Virus record (IMG/VR): IMGVR_UViG_3300022752_000104
Coordinates: 1 to 51,805 of that record
Origin: a virus
Reading direction: 5' to 3' (one strand)
Length of the DNA: 51,805 nt
Part shown: positions 21,801 through 34,400 of the stretch, piece after piece
Layout: each line of letters starts with the position of its first letter
Position numbering within the stretch: the first letter of the stretch is position 1
Notes under the pieces: model-generated
The model's input: the letters and a program-made list of their open reading frames with translations, nothing else
Told to the model about the DNA's origin: nothing
The model's database searches: none
Made by a program: the position numbers and the translations under genes

Positions 21801-24800
21801 TTATGTACCTATGTTGTCGCTGGTTTCATTTACACCAAAACTACTTATATAATTTAGTAGAGTTCTTGGCGCACCGGGTATGTCTGCGACTGCTAGCGAT
21901 TGGTAGCCTGAATCTAAATGAGCCGTTGGGGTACCACTGGTTGGCGTAAACAAACTAGTGTGCGAAGTGAAAGCAATTTTATCTATTGGTAGTGTATCGT
22001 AATAGGTTTGTTTACCTAGACCACCATTATTAATTCCTCCAGCCTTGAACCAGTAGCCGTTTCTATTATTAAATGCACCGCCATCATTACCTAATGTCAA
22101 TATATATAATATATGCCAGTTACCAGCCGTATATCCCCATATTCCACCATGCGTAGCACCAACACCACCTTGGCCTCCACTAGCAGTAGTTTCCCCGCCA
22201 AAGTTCGATGAAGTTGAGCTACTGCCAAGATAGTCGCCGTTATTATCCGCACCAAAATTAAACACTGTCCAATCGTCAGCATCTTCACTACCATCACCTT
22301 GAATTATTTTTACCCTACCTAATTTAAAATAATTTCCTGTACCATTATCTACTTTATCATATAACGGAAGAGAGGCAAAACCAACATTCCAGGGGTCGGC
22401 AGCTAAAGTAGTTGTAGTAGTGGTTGAACTAGTGGAAGTAGATGTAGAAGTTGTAGAAGTTGTAGAAGTTGTAGAAGTTGTTACTGTGGCAACAGCTATA
22501 GACAGAGCATGACTAGGAAGATTTGGATTTCCAACAGCATCATCAAATTTACTGTCATCTATATACAATTTGATAGATCCGTTTGTATTAGCAGTTGGTG
22601 TTACTTGAACTTTATACAAATTATCGCGAACAGATCTAAAATTGCTTAAAACTCCATCACCGGTGACTGTTATATCACTTAGATTAAAATTAGACGTAAC
22701 GTTTGATGTAATAATCATAACATTGGTTGTTTCGCCATACGTCAGGTACTCGTCATCACTGAACATTGATACCCAAGGTCTTCTAGTGTCATAGTATAAT
22801 GTTAAGTCATTACTACTGGTGTTTGGATTACCGTTAGCACTGGTGTACGCTGCGGCTTGAACATTAGCGACAATATTACCGGTGAGTCCTTGAACATTGC
22901 CCCGGGCCCAACCTTCGGTGCCTGTCTTAATTATTTGTTCGTAAGCTGGAACTTTAAAATCACTTGAAACTAAGACTCGAGCATGGGTGACATACATGGC
23001 CTCATCACTTTGAGCTTGGTCTGCACCAAAATACATATACAAATTAGCAGTAGAAGCAGTGTGACTTATCCAACCTGTATCTACTATAAAATAACCATCC
23101 CTGGTGTCCCCAGAAAAAGGACTATAACTATAGGTGTTATCTTCTACCCACTGAAATACCGAACATAAGTTAGTTGTTATTTCTGCGGGATTATTTAAAT
23201 AACTATATTTCACGAATCTAAGATATTCTATGCCATCAATGGTCAATGTATGCTCTTCGCCGTCTATACTGTCAACAAAATGCCAATAAAATTTATAACG
23301 TAGTTTTGTGTGTGCAGGTATGCTGGGAACTTCAAGTTTAAATCCGGTTTGCGGTGAATATCCATGCCCGGTTCCTGTACCTAATGCCCCGTATGTCATT
23401 GTGTATGTTGTACTGGGTGTCCAATAAGATAATGTAGCAGTTGGATCTAAGACTTCATCAACTAATACTGTAGATGTATGTTTATATCCAATAAACACAT
23501 GACTATATCTTAAAGAAGACCAAGTATCAGTTCTAACTCCACCAAAGTTATCATTTAGTATATTTCTTAACCCAACATTACAACTAGTTGCATCAAAACT
23601 TGTCATAACCAATAAATTACCAGTTGGTATAGCAGTAAGATAATTCATTAGATCACCAACTTCGGTGATACTGCCATAAGTGTCTTTGGTAACAGTGCCG
23701 TCTAGATCAAACACATTTGTATTTGATTCCACGTCAAAATAGGCCACAATATGGCCTCGACCAATAGTTCCGATTGAGGTACCATTTAACTTGATGTAAC
23801 TGACAAATTCCCCGGAAGGTTGATTATAATTACTGGCCTGCACTTCGATTTTACCTTCGGGCGGAGTGTAGGTAGCTGTATATACCGTATTGCTACCAGA
23901 AAAATTATCTATGGTACCAAAACCAAATTTAGATATATCTGCCAATACAAAGTTAGTTGTTGCTAAATTACTTGTAAATGTCAAAGTTGAAGTTTCATTA
24001 TATTTTAAGAATAAATCAGTGGCACTTATTGTCATTGTAGGAAAACGTGTATCTACTGCTATAGTCAGTAAATTACTGTCACGGTTCCTATTGCCAATAG
24101 TGTTGGTAAACTTACCAGCTGCAACATTAACCGATAAAGTCCCCAAAGAATTAACATTCCCTGTTATGTTTGCGTTATAAACTGTAGAACTCACTGCAAC
24201 AAAATTGGAAATAAAACCCGGACCTGAGCAAGAAATGTCTACATTAGAAAAATTCGATGTAGCATTACTTGTGGTAAATGTTAGCATAGCGACATCACCA
24301 GATTTTAGAGCATTGTCATCAGTTGTAATTGCAATTTCTGGTCGTATAGTGTTTAGTGTAAAAGTTAGTGTATTAGAACTTGAGTTCCATACTCCGCTAC
24401 CGCTAGCAGTTTTAAAACTACTACTCGGTAAAAATACACTAAATGATCCTGTTATATCGACATTAGGTTCTAGCATCATTGTAGCTGTTGTACCATAATA
24501 ACTAAATGATGTAAGATTACCTCGACCCCCGGCTATAAAATCGCTCAAAGTAAATTGCACTGGATCAGCTGGCTCACTTAGTAAAGCAGTTATAATAGGT
24601 CTTTGATGAGCTAATATTGTACCTGACAAATTGCTACTTAAAGTCACAGTTAATGGTGCCGGCGAATCTGTAGTTGTAGTTGACGTGGTTGATGTAGTAG
24701 ACGTTGTTGTCGTAGACGTTGGTATAGGGGGTATGGTGGTTGTAGTATTAATAATAACTGGACCCGGAATCGCACCACCTATATGATAATGACTGAACGC

Positions 24801-25454
24801 TACATTTTGAGACTGACCAACTAAGTTAGCACTGAAAACAAACCTTTGTGTACCTGGAAAAGAGTTGGCCTTACTAGCATCTAACCGCAATATCAAACCA
24901 TTAGATATAAATTGACCAATTGGTTGATATAGTTCAATACTAACATGACTTAGATACATAGCTTCGTCACTTTGCCCTTGGTCATGTCCTAGAATATGAG
25001 TAGCAGTAAATGTCGAACTCATATGATTTATGAAACCAGTATCAAATTCCACATACCCATTGGCAGTACTATTACTTCCCCACGGCGCATAACTGTAAGT
25101 TGCTGGTACCCAAGTAGCAGAGGAAAATCTATTATACGTGAATAAAGGTGCTCCGGGTGTGCCTGCACCTGGGAATCCGGTCTTAGTAAACTGAGCATAA
25201 ACCTGCCCATCTAAACTTAAGCTACTTTGTTCGTTATCTAAGCTATCCACAAAATGCCAAAACACTCTATAACGCAATCTGGAATGACTGGGTAAATTAT
25301 TTAGGGTTAAGGTATAAGTTCCAGAATTAGGGCCATGGCATGTCACTGTACCTAACCCTGTTATACTAGACATAGTATAGGTGTTGGAATTAGACCAATT
25401 AACCAAATTAGTATTGGCTAATGCACCCTCGTCGTAATAACTTATTGTCGGCAT
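21801..25454 (-). CDS. Modular adhesin with Ig-like repeats, a FAM3/ILEI-like domain and a duplicated lectin-like domain
   Basis: A 1217-residue protein. Residues about 20-185 and 665-845 are two copies of one domain, each with HFVDS(L/I)D.E, a GY..(F/V)DTG..(N/S)H stretch and a (G/A)(H/D)(D)QxQSDEAMY end. Between them are a Thr/Ser linker (about 238-262), three Ig-like repeats of the 'Big' type (for example LKSGDVAMLTFTTSN) and, at about 555-660, a FAM3/ILEI-like domain (RGHIVAYFDVES, KDTYGS, LMNYLTAIPTGNLLVM and HVFIGYK). A fourth Ig-like repeat, a second Thr/Ser linker (about 989-1016) and an unrecognised C-terminal domain follow. In known proteins the ILEI fold binds sugars in at least one member, so glycan recognition is a reasonable inference. 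The start lies 3 bases after the giant gene's stop. Confidence 0.7.
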   Translation of the reverse strand: MPTISYYDEGALANTNLVNWSNSNTYTMSSITGLGTVTCHGPNSGTYTLTLNNLPSHSRLRYRVFWHFVDSLDNEQSSLSLDGQVYAQFTKTGFPGAGTPGAPLFTYNRFSSATWVPATYSYAPWGSNSTANGYVEFDTGFINHMSSTFTATHILGHDQGQSDEAMYLSHVSIELYQPIGQFISNGLILRLDASKANSFPGTQRFVFSANLVGQSQNVAFSHYHIGGAIPGPVIINTTTTIPPIPTSTTTTSTTSTTSTTTTDSPAPLTVTLSSNLSGTILAHQRPIITALLSEPADPVQFTLSDFIAGGRGNLTSFSYYGTTATMMLEPNVDITGSFSVFLPSSSFKTASGSGVWNSSSNTLTFTLNTIRPEIAITTDDNALKSGDVAMLTFTTSNATSNFSNVDISCSGPGFISNFVAVSSTVYNANITGNVNSLGTLSVNVAAGKFTNTIGNRNRDSNLLTIAVDTRFPTMTISATDLFLKYNETSTLTFTSNLATTNFVLADISKFGFGTIDNFSGSNTVYTATYTPPEGKIEVQASNYNQPSGEFVSYIKLNGTSIGTIGRGHIVAYFDVESNTNVFDLDGTVTKDTYGSITEVGDLMNYLTAIPTGNLLVMTSFDATSCNVGLRNILNDNFGGVRTDTWSSLRYSHVFIGYKHTSTVLVDEVLDPTATLSYWTPSTTYTMTYGALGTGTGHGYSPQTGFKLEVPSIPAHTKLRYKFYWHFVDSIDGEEHTLTIDGIEYLRFVKYSYLNNPAEITTNLCSVFQWVEDNTYSYSPFSGDTRDGYFIVDTGWISHTASTANLYMYFGADQAQSDEAMYVTHARVLVSSDFKVPAYEQIIKTGTEGWARGNVQGLTGNIVANVQAAAYTSANGNPNTSSNDLTLYYDTRRPWVSMFSDDEYLTYGETTNVMIITSNVTSNFNLSDITVTGDGVLSNFRSVRDNLYKVQVTPTANTNGSIKLYIDDSKFDDAVGNPNLPSHALSIAVATVTTSTTSTTSTTSTSTSTSSTTTTTTLAADPWNVGFASLPLYDKVDNGTGNYFKLGRVKIIQGDGSEDADDWTVFNFGADNNGDYLGSSSTSSNFGGETTASGGQGGVGATHGGIWGYTAGNWHILYILTLGNDGGAFNNRNGYWFKAGGINNGGLGKQTYYDTLPIDKIAFTSHTSLFTPTSGTPTAHLDSGYQSLAVADIPGAPRTLLNYISSFGVNETSDNIGT
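22406..22488 (-). repeat. Thr/Ser linker repeat with a perfect 9-base tandem core
   Basis: Codes about 27 Thr/Ser residues before the C-terminal domain of the gene at 21801-25454. Positions 22444-22479 are four exact copies of GTAGAAGTT (+ strand), the most perfect tandem repeat in the window. Gain or loss of a unit would keep the frame. Confidence 0.9.
24667..24742 (-). repeat. Thr/Ser linker repeat
   Basis: About 25 Thr/Ser/Pro residues after the first lectin-like domain of the gene at 21801-25454. Confidence 0.7.
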
Positions 25455-25457
25455 CGA

Positions 25458-28400
25458 TTAATCCATTGTGTTTGATGAAGCAGAATCGCTGTTAGTAACT
25501 CCGGCACAATTATCTGGTCTTGTATTACCACCAGTTGCATATATAATTTCTGTGCCTGCGCTATTACAGAAACTACTCCAACCACCACGCCAAGGAGCTT
25601 GATCTACTCCGTATGGAGGACCGCCTGCTGCGGAGCGAGTAGTCGATTGCAGTCCACCTTGTCCACCTGCACCTACTTTAATTATATATTGTGTTCCTGC
25701 TGTAACCGTGTAATTAGTTAACAAGCCAGCCCCGCCACCACCACCGCCGGCGTTAACACAAGGCCCAGTAGCTCCGCCGCCACCGCCAGCAATGATACCT
25801 ACACTAATCTGAGTGACACCCACCGGTACTGTAAAGTTTCCTATAAGAGCACCATCATAAACATTGGATGAACTGCGCTTAGTTGAACTAGCACTATTAT
25901 CCCATTCTATAGCTTGACCACCATTAATTAATCTTGTAGCTCCAAACGTTGTTAGATCACTGTTAGTAAACACATAGCTACCACCTGTTATTGTAATTCT
26001 AACTAGACCGCCTGTGCCATCGCCACCATCAATTGGTGCTGTGGTGGCATTAGCACTGTCGGTTTCTACACCACCGCCACCATTACCTACCCCAGTTGCG
26101 TTAATCGTAGATGAATTGTATCCAGAAAGACCCCCTGTGCCTGCTGAACCTGCTGTGGTATATCCGCCACCTGAACCGCCTGTTCCGTAAGAACCGTCAG
26201 TGCCGACCAAGCTGCTCCAAGATCCACCGCTACCACCTAATGGGCTAGCACTACCACCACCGGCATTACCTAAGTGCCCGCCTGAAGCTGAATATCCACC
26301 TCTATATCCTGTAAATAAACCAGGAGAAGCTAATGGCCCAAACCCATTACCGCCCCAGGCTGCATTAGTTGCAGGGATACCAGGAGGAACTGGTGGCTGC
26401 GGTGGTAAAGTAGTTGTAGTTGTTGTAGTTGATGTTGAAGTAGTCGTACTTGTAGTTGACGTAGTTGTTGCTGGAGGACCATAACGACTGCGTGTAGCAA
26501 AATACATATCAACAACTTCATCGTCGGTCAACGAACGATTGTAAACATAGACTTCACCAATATCGCCATCAAATTCATATCTATCCGGGGTAGCACTAGG
26601 ATTAGTAAAGTTAGCAAAAGTTATGCCAATACCTGCTGTGCCAGATGTTGCTGAGCCGGTTACTTGAACTAAAGTACGCTTACCACCGTTAATATATAAC
26701 TTGTTGTTGTTTACATACGTACTACCACCAATTGTGTTATGGAATACAGCTACCACAAACATCCAAGAATTTTGATACATGGACATCTCTGATGCAGGTA
26801 CACCGTACAAATCACCAGCACTATTGTTAAAGCCTAAAGATCCAGATGGCATCCATAATCTGTAACCAGTTTTCCACTCCATTGGGAACCCGTTAGTTTC
26901 AGCACGCCAACGCATCCACATACAAACAGTATTGTACTCGCCTGGTGTTGTGTTAATACCGTTCATTGATGTAATAGATGTTGCGCGATCATTTACTGCA
27001 TTATTAAGACCAAAACTGAAAATACCTTGTTGCTGTATCGACCAAACAGGACTATTATCTAATAACTGGAAGTGGTTTTGATATGAGCTTAAATCGTACC
27101 AAGTGCGACCTGACAACATATTATTATTAGTAGTAAATCTTACCACACGTTGCTCACCAGGCAACATTGTAAATGCGCTTGGTGTAACATTAGCTGTGCC
27201 TCCACCAGGTGCTTCCACAAGACTAATAGTAACTGGATATGGTACAGGATTGCCGGAACCGGTTAAACTGAGTGTAAATGAATCTGAAGTGCTTAAATTC
27301 GATTCTGTGTAAGGTACCTCAATTGAACTGGAACTGGCACCTAATATACTCAAAGTAAGCGGACTTGGACCAGATGTTGTAGTCGTTGTTGTGCCTATTG
27401 CAGCATTAGATTGTGATAAGACACGAATACTTAAGCTATCATATATAATACCGGGCAATAATTCTTCAGGCGCACGTGAGAAGATTCTGTCAACAAATTT
27501 ACCACCTGCTACTCGAATATTACCAGCACTTATACCTGCGTTACTACCAAAAGTGTCACCTATTAAGATAGTATCTTGCCCGGTACTACTGCCCACAGTA
27601 AATGGGTTAAACGGGTCTATACCCGGAACTAGTCTACCTAAGTCTTTGGGTATATTACCATTATCTGTACTAGGAGCATAATAAGCAATAATACGATCGT
27701 TAGCATTGTCAAATTCATCACTTGTAACTAAACGTAAAAGACCTGGTGTGAATACCGAAGAATTATAAGCACTATCAACAACTTGATAGGCCCGATTATT
27801 ATAACTTAGATAAGTACCAATTGGATAGTTTACATTAGGTTGCCAATCTTGCACCTTACTTGTGTATTGTATTCTATCAAACTTGATGGTGGTCTTTATA
27901 CGACGTACTTTATTATTAGTTAATCTAGCCGATAATACAGCAGACCCAACGTCTTTAGATGTGTCTAATGAACTTGTAACAATTTTCTGACTACGCCAGG
28001 CCTTACCATCAAAAATATAGACTCTTTCACCATAAGTGATGCTTTGCCCGGTCTGCGGTGATGTTGGTACTGTAAGTGGTGTAGAGAATACATAGTTTTT
28101 AGGATCAGCTCTTAACGCTGCCAGGTACCCGCGTTCAATCTTAAAGGTCACGCTTGCATAGGCATCGGGCGCATTATCAAATGAACCTGCATAGTGTTCA
28201 ATACCACGACCAACACCTGATCCCGGGATACCAACCAAAATATAACCACTTCTAAACTTAAATGTAGTTTCTGCGGCAGCGGGCTTACCGAAAACTTCTT
28301 CACTTGCACCACAACGTTGTAGAGCAAGATGTAGATCATTTGTTAGACGATTTCTGTAAGCGTCATCATAGGTATGAACTACAACTACATAATCATCACT

Positions 28401-31400
28401 GGTATTGTTAAGGTCTCTTGCTAAATCTGCACTAGCTAACCCTATATATCCGGATCGATTTTGGCTATAAACATCGTAAACTTGACTAAAGACCACTCGC
28501 CCATCGCTGCGCCTAATGCGATGCATGTGGTAGCCACGTGAATTATTGCTATACTTAACATCTTGATATGGTCCGTAATCCAACAATTGTCTTATTGTTG
28601 GTTCAGCTCCATCTACAACTTCAAATCTAGGAAACGCAAACTGACTGCGAGTGGTATTATCATTGCAATAATAATGGTAACATCTCTGCATGGCCTCTGT
28701 AGCATTAGCAGGAAACTTTCCGTCGTTAATATTTCCATTATTAGCTAAGACTTTTCCGCCAGTGCGAGTATATATACCGCTGTCAGGGTGAGCAGTTATG
28801 CCAGTATAGTTTGCAGGGAAAATATGCCCTACATGTAAGTACCATACATCTTTATCATAATCACCGACACTTCGATAGTTCCAATAAGGGTTATATTCAC
28901 CTTGACCGTCACTTAATCTACGCACACTGCCATTAGGTGAATAGATATTTGTATAAGCAGGATAAGTCCCGTTAGTAAACAGACCATGGTATAAAGTACC
29001 ACCGGTACTATTGCTTGTTCGCCGCATCCAAACTACGCTACGATATGTTTTTGTAGGATCAATACTGAAATTTACACCATTCCAACCGCCATCGGCATAA
29101 TTATCACCACTGGGTCTATTTTCCCAAACTATACTGTTTTGGTTCCACGGATCAATGGCGCGAACACGCTGGTTTTCAGTTGTTAGACCATTCTGTGGGA
29201 ATGTTGGCGTACCACCAGAACCTAGAGTCCAATCTAATGTTGAGATGCGCGAACGCTCGTAGTTCCTAACAAGAGCCGAATCTCCCGGACGTCCAAATAA
29301 GCCGAAACTTAATTTATCCCTGGCACCAACTGTAAAATAACTGTAACCTTGTGTAACAACAGTAAATTCGTGTCGGTCATCGTCGCGAAACGGTACACTA
29401 CCTGCGCCGATTACAGCTACCTGCGGCGTTAGAGTATAATTAGTTCCAGGTTGATCAACGTATACTTTACTAATTCCAAAATTTATGTTATCAAGTTTTA
29501 TACTTACATTTGCGTCAATACCTGCATTGAAATCATTACGTAAGACCTCAACCACAGGCACAATAGCTCGATTGTCCCCAGTTTGATAACCATAACCAGG
29601 TTTACTGATAACAACATCGTTTAGTTCTAACTTGTAGTTCTCTACCCAATCACGATATTGTGGCTTTTGTAGTTCAACTAAGTCAATTGATGGGAACTCA
29701 CCGCTAGGGCTGCGATAAACAGCAAGTGATCTATCATAGTATGCTGGCAGGTCAAAGTCAGTTATAGCACTAACAAAACTATCTTGTTTACCATATGAAG
29801 TTACAAACTCGCGAATCTTTGTCTTGTAGGGTTTAACTTCTTCAATATAAGATTCAACTTGTTTTTGTCTATCTTTTACTGTACCAGTCATTACGCTAAG
29901 ATCATGTATTTTTTGGTTAACAGAAATAAAGCTAGTTTTGAAGAACCAATCAATATATTTCTGCTCTGCTAAGATATAATCTATCATAGCAAATAATAAC
30001 TTGTTCCATTCTTCTTTTAACTCTTGTACAAAAATATCTTCTTTAAGAGCTTGGAACACATAACGTAACTCGATGCTATTTGCGAAGTCGTATACGTGAA
30101 CGTCAAAGTCTCCTGTATCAAAACCATCTGGTTCATAAAATACAGGTTTGAACTGTATGGTTTTCTTTTCTAACCCAACTAACTTTAGATTTACTATACC
30201 ATTCTGATTAGTATATTGGTATAACTCCCATGTGGTGGGAACTTCTTTGTTACCAATACGATTATTACCTAATGAAACATTCGTGCTTGTTACATTGTTA
30301 ACACGTATGATATCGTTGTTGACTAAACTTAGTTGATAGATATCTTTAAATTCATTAACAATGTGATTAGGCTTCACGCTGGATGTGAATCCCAATGCAT
30401 ACCAATCTTGGTACGTCCATAAGTTAGCTACATTGAAACTTTGTTTTTTAATTAACTCTAGTGTAGTGTTAGCAGCACTGGAAACAAGTCCAACTGTACC
30501 AGTTCTGCGGTATATACTCCAGTAACCGCCTAAGGTAGAATCGGAACGAACAAATATTCTAATTGCTTGGGTTTTCTGTGAAGGCGTATAGATTTCTGAG
30601 TAGGTGTCTACAGCTACGTCATATTCTGTACTATCTGGGTCAGATTGTTTAGCAAATAGGTTATCGGAAAAGATACGATCACGATCTATAACTCTGTTAG
30701 CAATAGGATATGCATTTAAAACATCATTGACATATTTTATAATATTTTTTCTAGCGTTTTGTAGATTAACTATTAAGGTTTGTCTTGGTCTTAACCCTAA
30801 ACCAATTCTGCTTTCTCGAGGTAGTTTTTGATCGGGTACTAGTTCACCGTTAATGTCTGTGCCTATAATACTGTCAATCAGTTTTGTTTCAATTAATTCT
30901 GGGAATTCGCTTCGAACATTACCTTGTTGAATCAGTTTGAAGTCGCTGTGTATTAACCCGTCGCGCTCATTTTTTCTAGTGGATAGATAGACAACGCTTC
31001 TATCACGTTGGTTATATATTCCTGTTCCAAATAAAGCAACTGCATCGTCGCGCAGAGCACACATGTAGGCAATGCCTTGCTTATCTGGATTAGCAATCAT
31101 GTCAGCTAACACTACGGTGCTAGCTGCTTTCTTACTTGCGGTTTTATTAGTAACGCCCTTAACCCAGTAGAAATAACGACTTACAAAAGCACCTGTATTA
31201 GGATCAATAAATACAGCATCGCTATAGTATTCATCGTTAGGATACAACGGTTGACCTTCGCGTCCCTGGCTTACATGCACACTAGGTAATACATCACTAG
31301 CAACCCACTCATAGACATCAATTGAACTACCTGGGAATAATTCACCCCAATGATTTTTACGATATTCTAAGTCACCTTGTTCATAATCAACGTATCTTGC

Positions 31401-34400
31401 AGTGTCAGTGTTCCACCAATAGGTTCCAACTTGGTCGGCTGCCCAATAAATTTCAGTGCTAAAATTATAACTAGATGTTGTATCTGTGTTTCTATACTGT
31501 GCAGGATCACGATCCGTGATAATGTCGATTTCGGCACGAGCTTGACCTAGTATTTTTCCTTTGGCCGGATCATACAGATCTATTCTAGCTTGAATATTCT
31601 TTTCTTTTGAGTCATAAAGATACAGATTATTGATACTTTCGATGTCAACAATTGGTTCCCAATGTCTAACCTCGGTGAATGAATATATTGGTGTTCCAAC
31701 ACTAATAGTTGAATTAGCAAACGAGCTTACTTCGCCATCAATCACAGGTGTACTAGCAAGATCGGCTGTGGTGGCTGGTTCAATTGTATAGTATAAGTCT
31801 TCACTATTGTCAAAGCTAAAAACACAGAAATTAATTTCTTCTCTTAGACCAACTGAGCTTACTAAACTATTAGCAACAATACAATTAACACCGACAATGC
31901 TATATGCATTACTAACAACTACATTACTGTAGAAAATATTTTCATAGGTTATGTCCAGAATCTCGGGCTCATAGACATACCATGTTCCGGGCAGACTCTG
32001 CCTATCTACATAAATTCTATCAGACCTATCAGTATTAACTTGACGTTGTCTGTTTATACCAATCCATCCATGTTTAGGCTTGTGAGCAGTGAGGTCTTCG
32101 TAGGTAGCAAAACGCAAAATCTGCATGTCAAGCAGTTGCCCACTGGCATTAGTTACCTTAAAGTTAGAAGCTAGGCCCCTCTTAATTACAGTAAATTCGT
32201 AGTCTGAGACAGACACTACTTGATAAAAACCATTTATGCTGGTATCAAGATTGCGTACAGCAACAACGTCTAGAGCATTTACATAATGCAGATTATCACA
32301 AGTAAAAACTAATTTATTGTTTAGGTCTGCTCTTGCCGATGTTATAACTAAATTGTTAACATATACTCGATAAACTTGCCAATCACGATTATATGTCTTA
32401 GCTACCCAGATTCTTGTTGTAGTCTCTAGATCTGCTAGCCAACTAGAATCAATTCCACTGGTGTCTGATATGTCATAGATAAATTTGTCAACTTCATCTA
32501 GGCGAGCATAGCCGGCCGATCTCAAATCATCTTCATAGTAACGCATTGAGCTAGCAATCTTACCATCAATCGCTTGTTGTATGATCGGTACTAGTCCCTG
32601 TTCAACTATTCGTTTATAACCTTCTTGTGTTGGATGAATTCCATCAACAGAGAACAAGCTACGATAGCTATCAAATTTAGTTATATCTACAACAAAATCT
32701 CCGTACTCTAAAGCTATAGAACTCATAGCTCTTTGATAAGCACTAAGATCATTTGTACCCGGTGCTATAACAGCAGTATTTGTATTAGAATCATCAAGCA
32801 CAGGCAATTGCCAAATTACTGTAATTGAATTTGGTAGTCTATTTCTAATCTCACGTAAATTATTGGTATATGTGCCTACGCTGATGCCTTGTCTTGCATC
32901 GTTTAATCCGTGATTAATGACAATAAGATCTGCTTCAATGCCATCAGGCCAAACACCATTCACCCCATCAGTGCCATTTAACAAATCACTTGTGGTTGAA
33001 CCTTCTGCCGATCTAGTAGTGATAGCGACCTTGTAGTTACTTTCTAAGCTAGTGTAAAGCAAATAATCCGGTGGTAATTCTACACGACCTGTAGTTTTAT
33101 CGTTTATACATACAGCAGAATTAATAGTATCCCCTAATCCAGTAATACCAGTAAGTGGCTGATCCGTATCGGAAATTTCTTCAATGGTCCAATATAAATT
33201 TTCTGTATCTAATACACTATTAATTTCTAAATAGATATTGTCGCCCATTACTACAGAATCAGGTAAGAATGTTGAGCCATCTTCTGACTTAGATTCACCG
33301 GTGTCTGATGCAGTAACAGGTTCAAAGCTAACGTACACACGTTCGTAGGGTATCTTACTAGTTACTTGTAATGATATTTCAGACTCGGGCAACAACGTAT
33401 CTGTTGATGTATACACTGTACTAGGAGCACTGCGAGATAAAGGAACGTCTGTGCTTGTAGGACTTTCTAAGGTAATGTACAATTCCTCATTTGGGTACAA
33501 AGAACTAAATTGCACACCAAAACTTTCATTGTTGAAAAGATAAGTTTTTGGCTCTTGGTTGTAAACACCAGTTACCATAACGCTATAAGCGTTCTTAGTC
33601 TGCATGTCAACGCTGTAACCGTGTCTCTTAACAATGCTAATAGCGTACTGCTCGGGCAATACCTCTTTACCACACATAACGCTATCGCCAAATAATTCGA
33701 TTTTCCAAGAACGTTGTGTTTCTACTGCATTTCTGTTCTTGAAGATTTTGGGACGATAGTCATTGGGTGCGGTGAGCAAGTCAGCAGGTTTAAGACCAAT
33801 GAACTCATTGCTTTCTATTTTGCCTTCACTGGTAATGAACTGGTATAGAAGAGGATTATCGTCGGAGTTGGTGTTTTTTAAAGAAAATGTATATTCTGGG
33901 TTACTGTCAATGGCGCCATAACTTCCGATCCTGGCTCCCCATTCTTCGTATAACTCAATATCAGATTCAACATTATCAAACTGAGCACGAGCAAATGCTT
34001 GAATAGCATTTGGTGTGCCTTTAGACTTAATGTAACCTTGATAAAACTTAATCTGGCTGATTTCACTAATACCTAAATTATCTAAGTACTCTCTTGGCTT
34101 AAACCCAATTAAACTATTACTGTAGCTTGCTAATGTTTCATTGGTAGGTAAAATATCTACATCATAAATTTCTGTGAATTTAGCTGCATTCAAACTAAAA
34201 TTAGGAGCCAACCCTTGTCTAAACACACTGTCTAACTGAGTCCAATAATTAAAGTTAAACGATTCAGCACCGGGGATGTCTTCTAGTGCGCTGTAATTAA
34301 ATCCTTTATAACTTACAATTGCACCCTTTTTGTAATCGTAGTTGGCCTGCCACTCGTCTATAGTACCAGAACTATAAACGAAACCAGGAGGTGTAAGATC

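Noticed and set aside
3510-25454. Diversity-generating retroelement
   Set aside because: No reverse transcriptase or template/variable repeat pair was seen, and the repeats are linkers, not variable binding surfaces.
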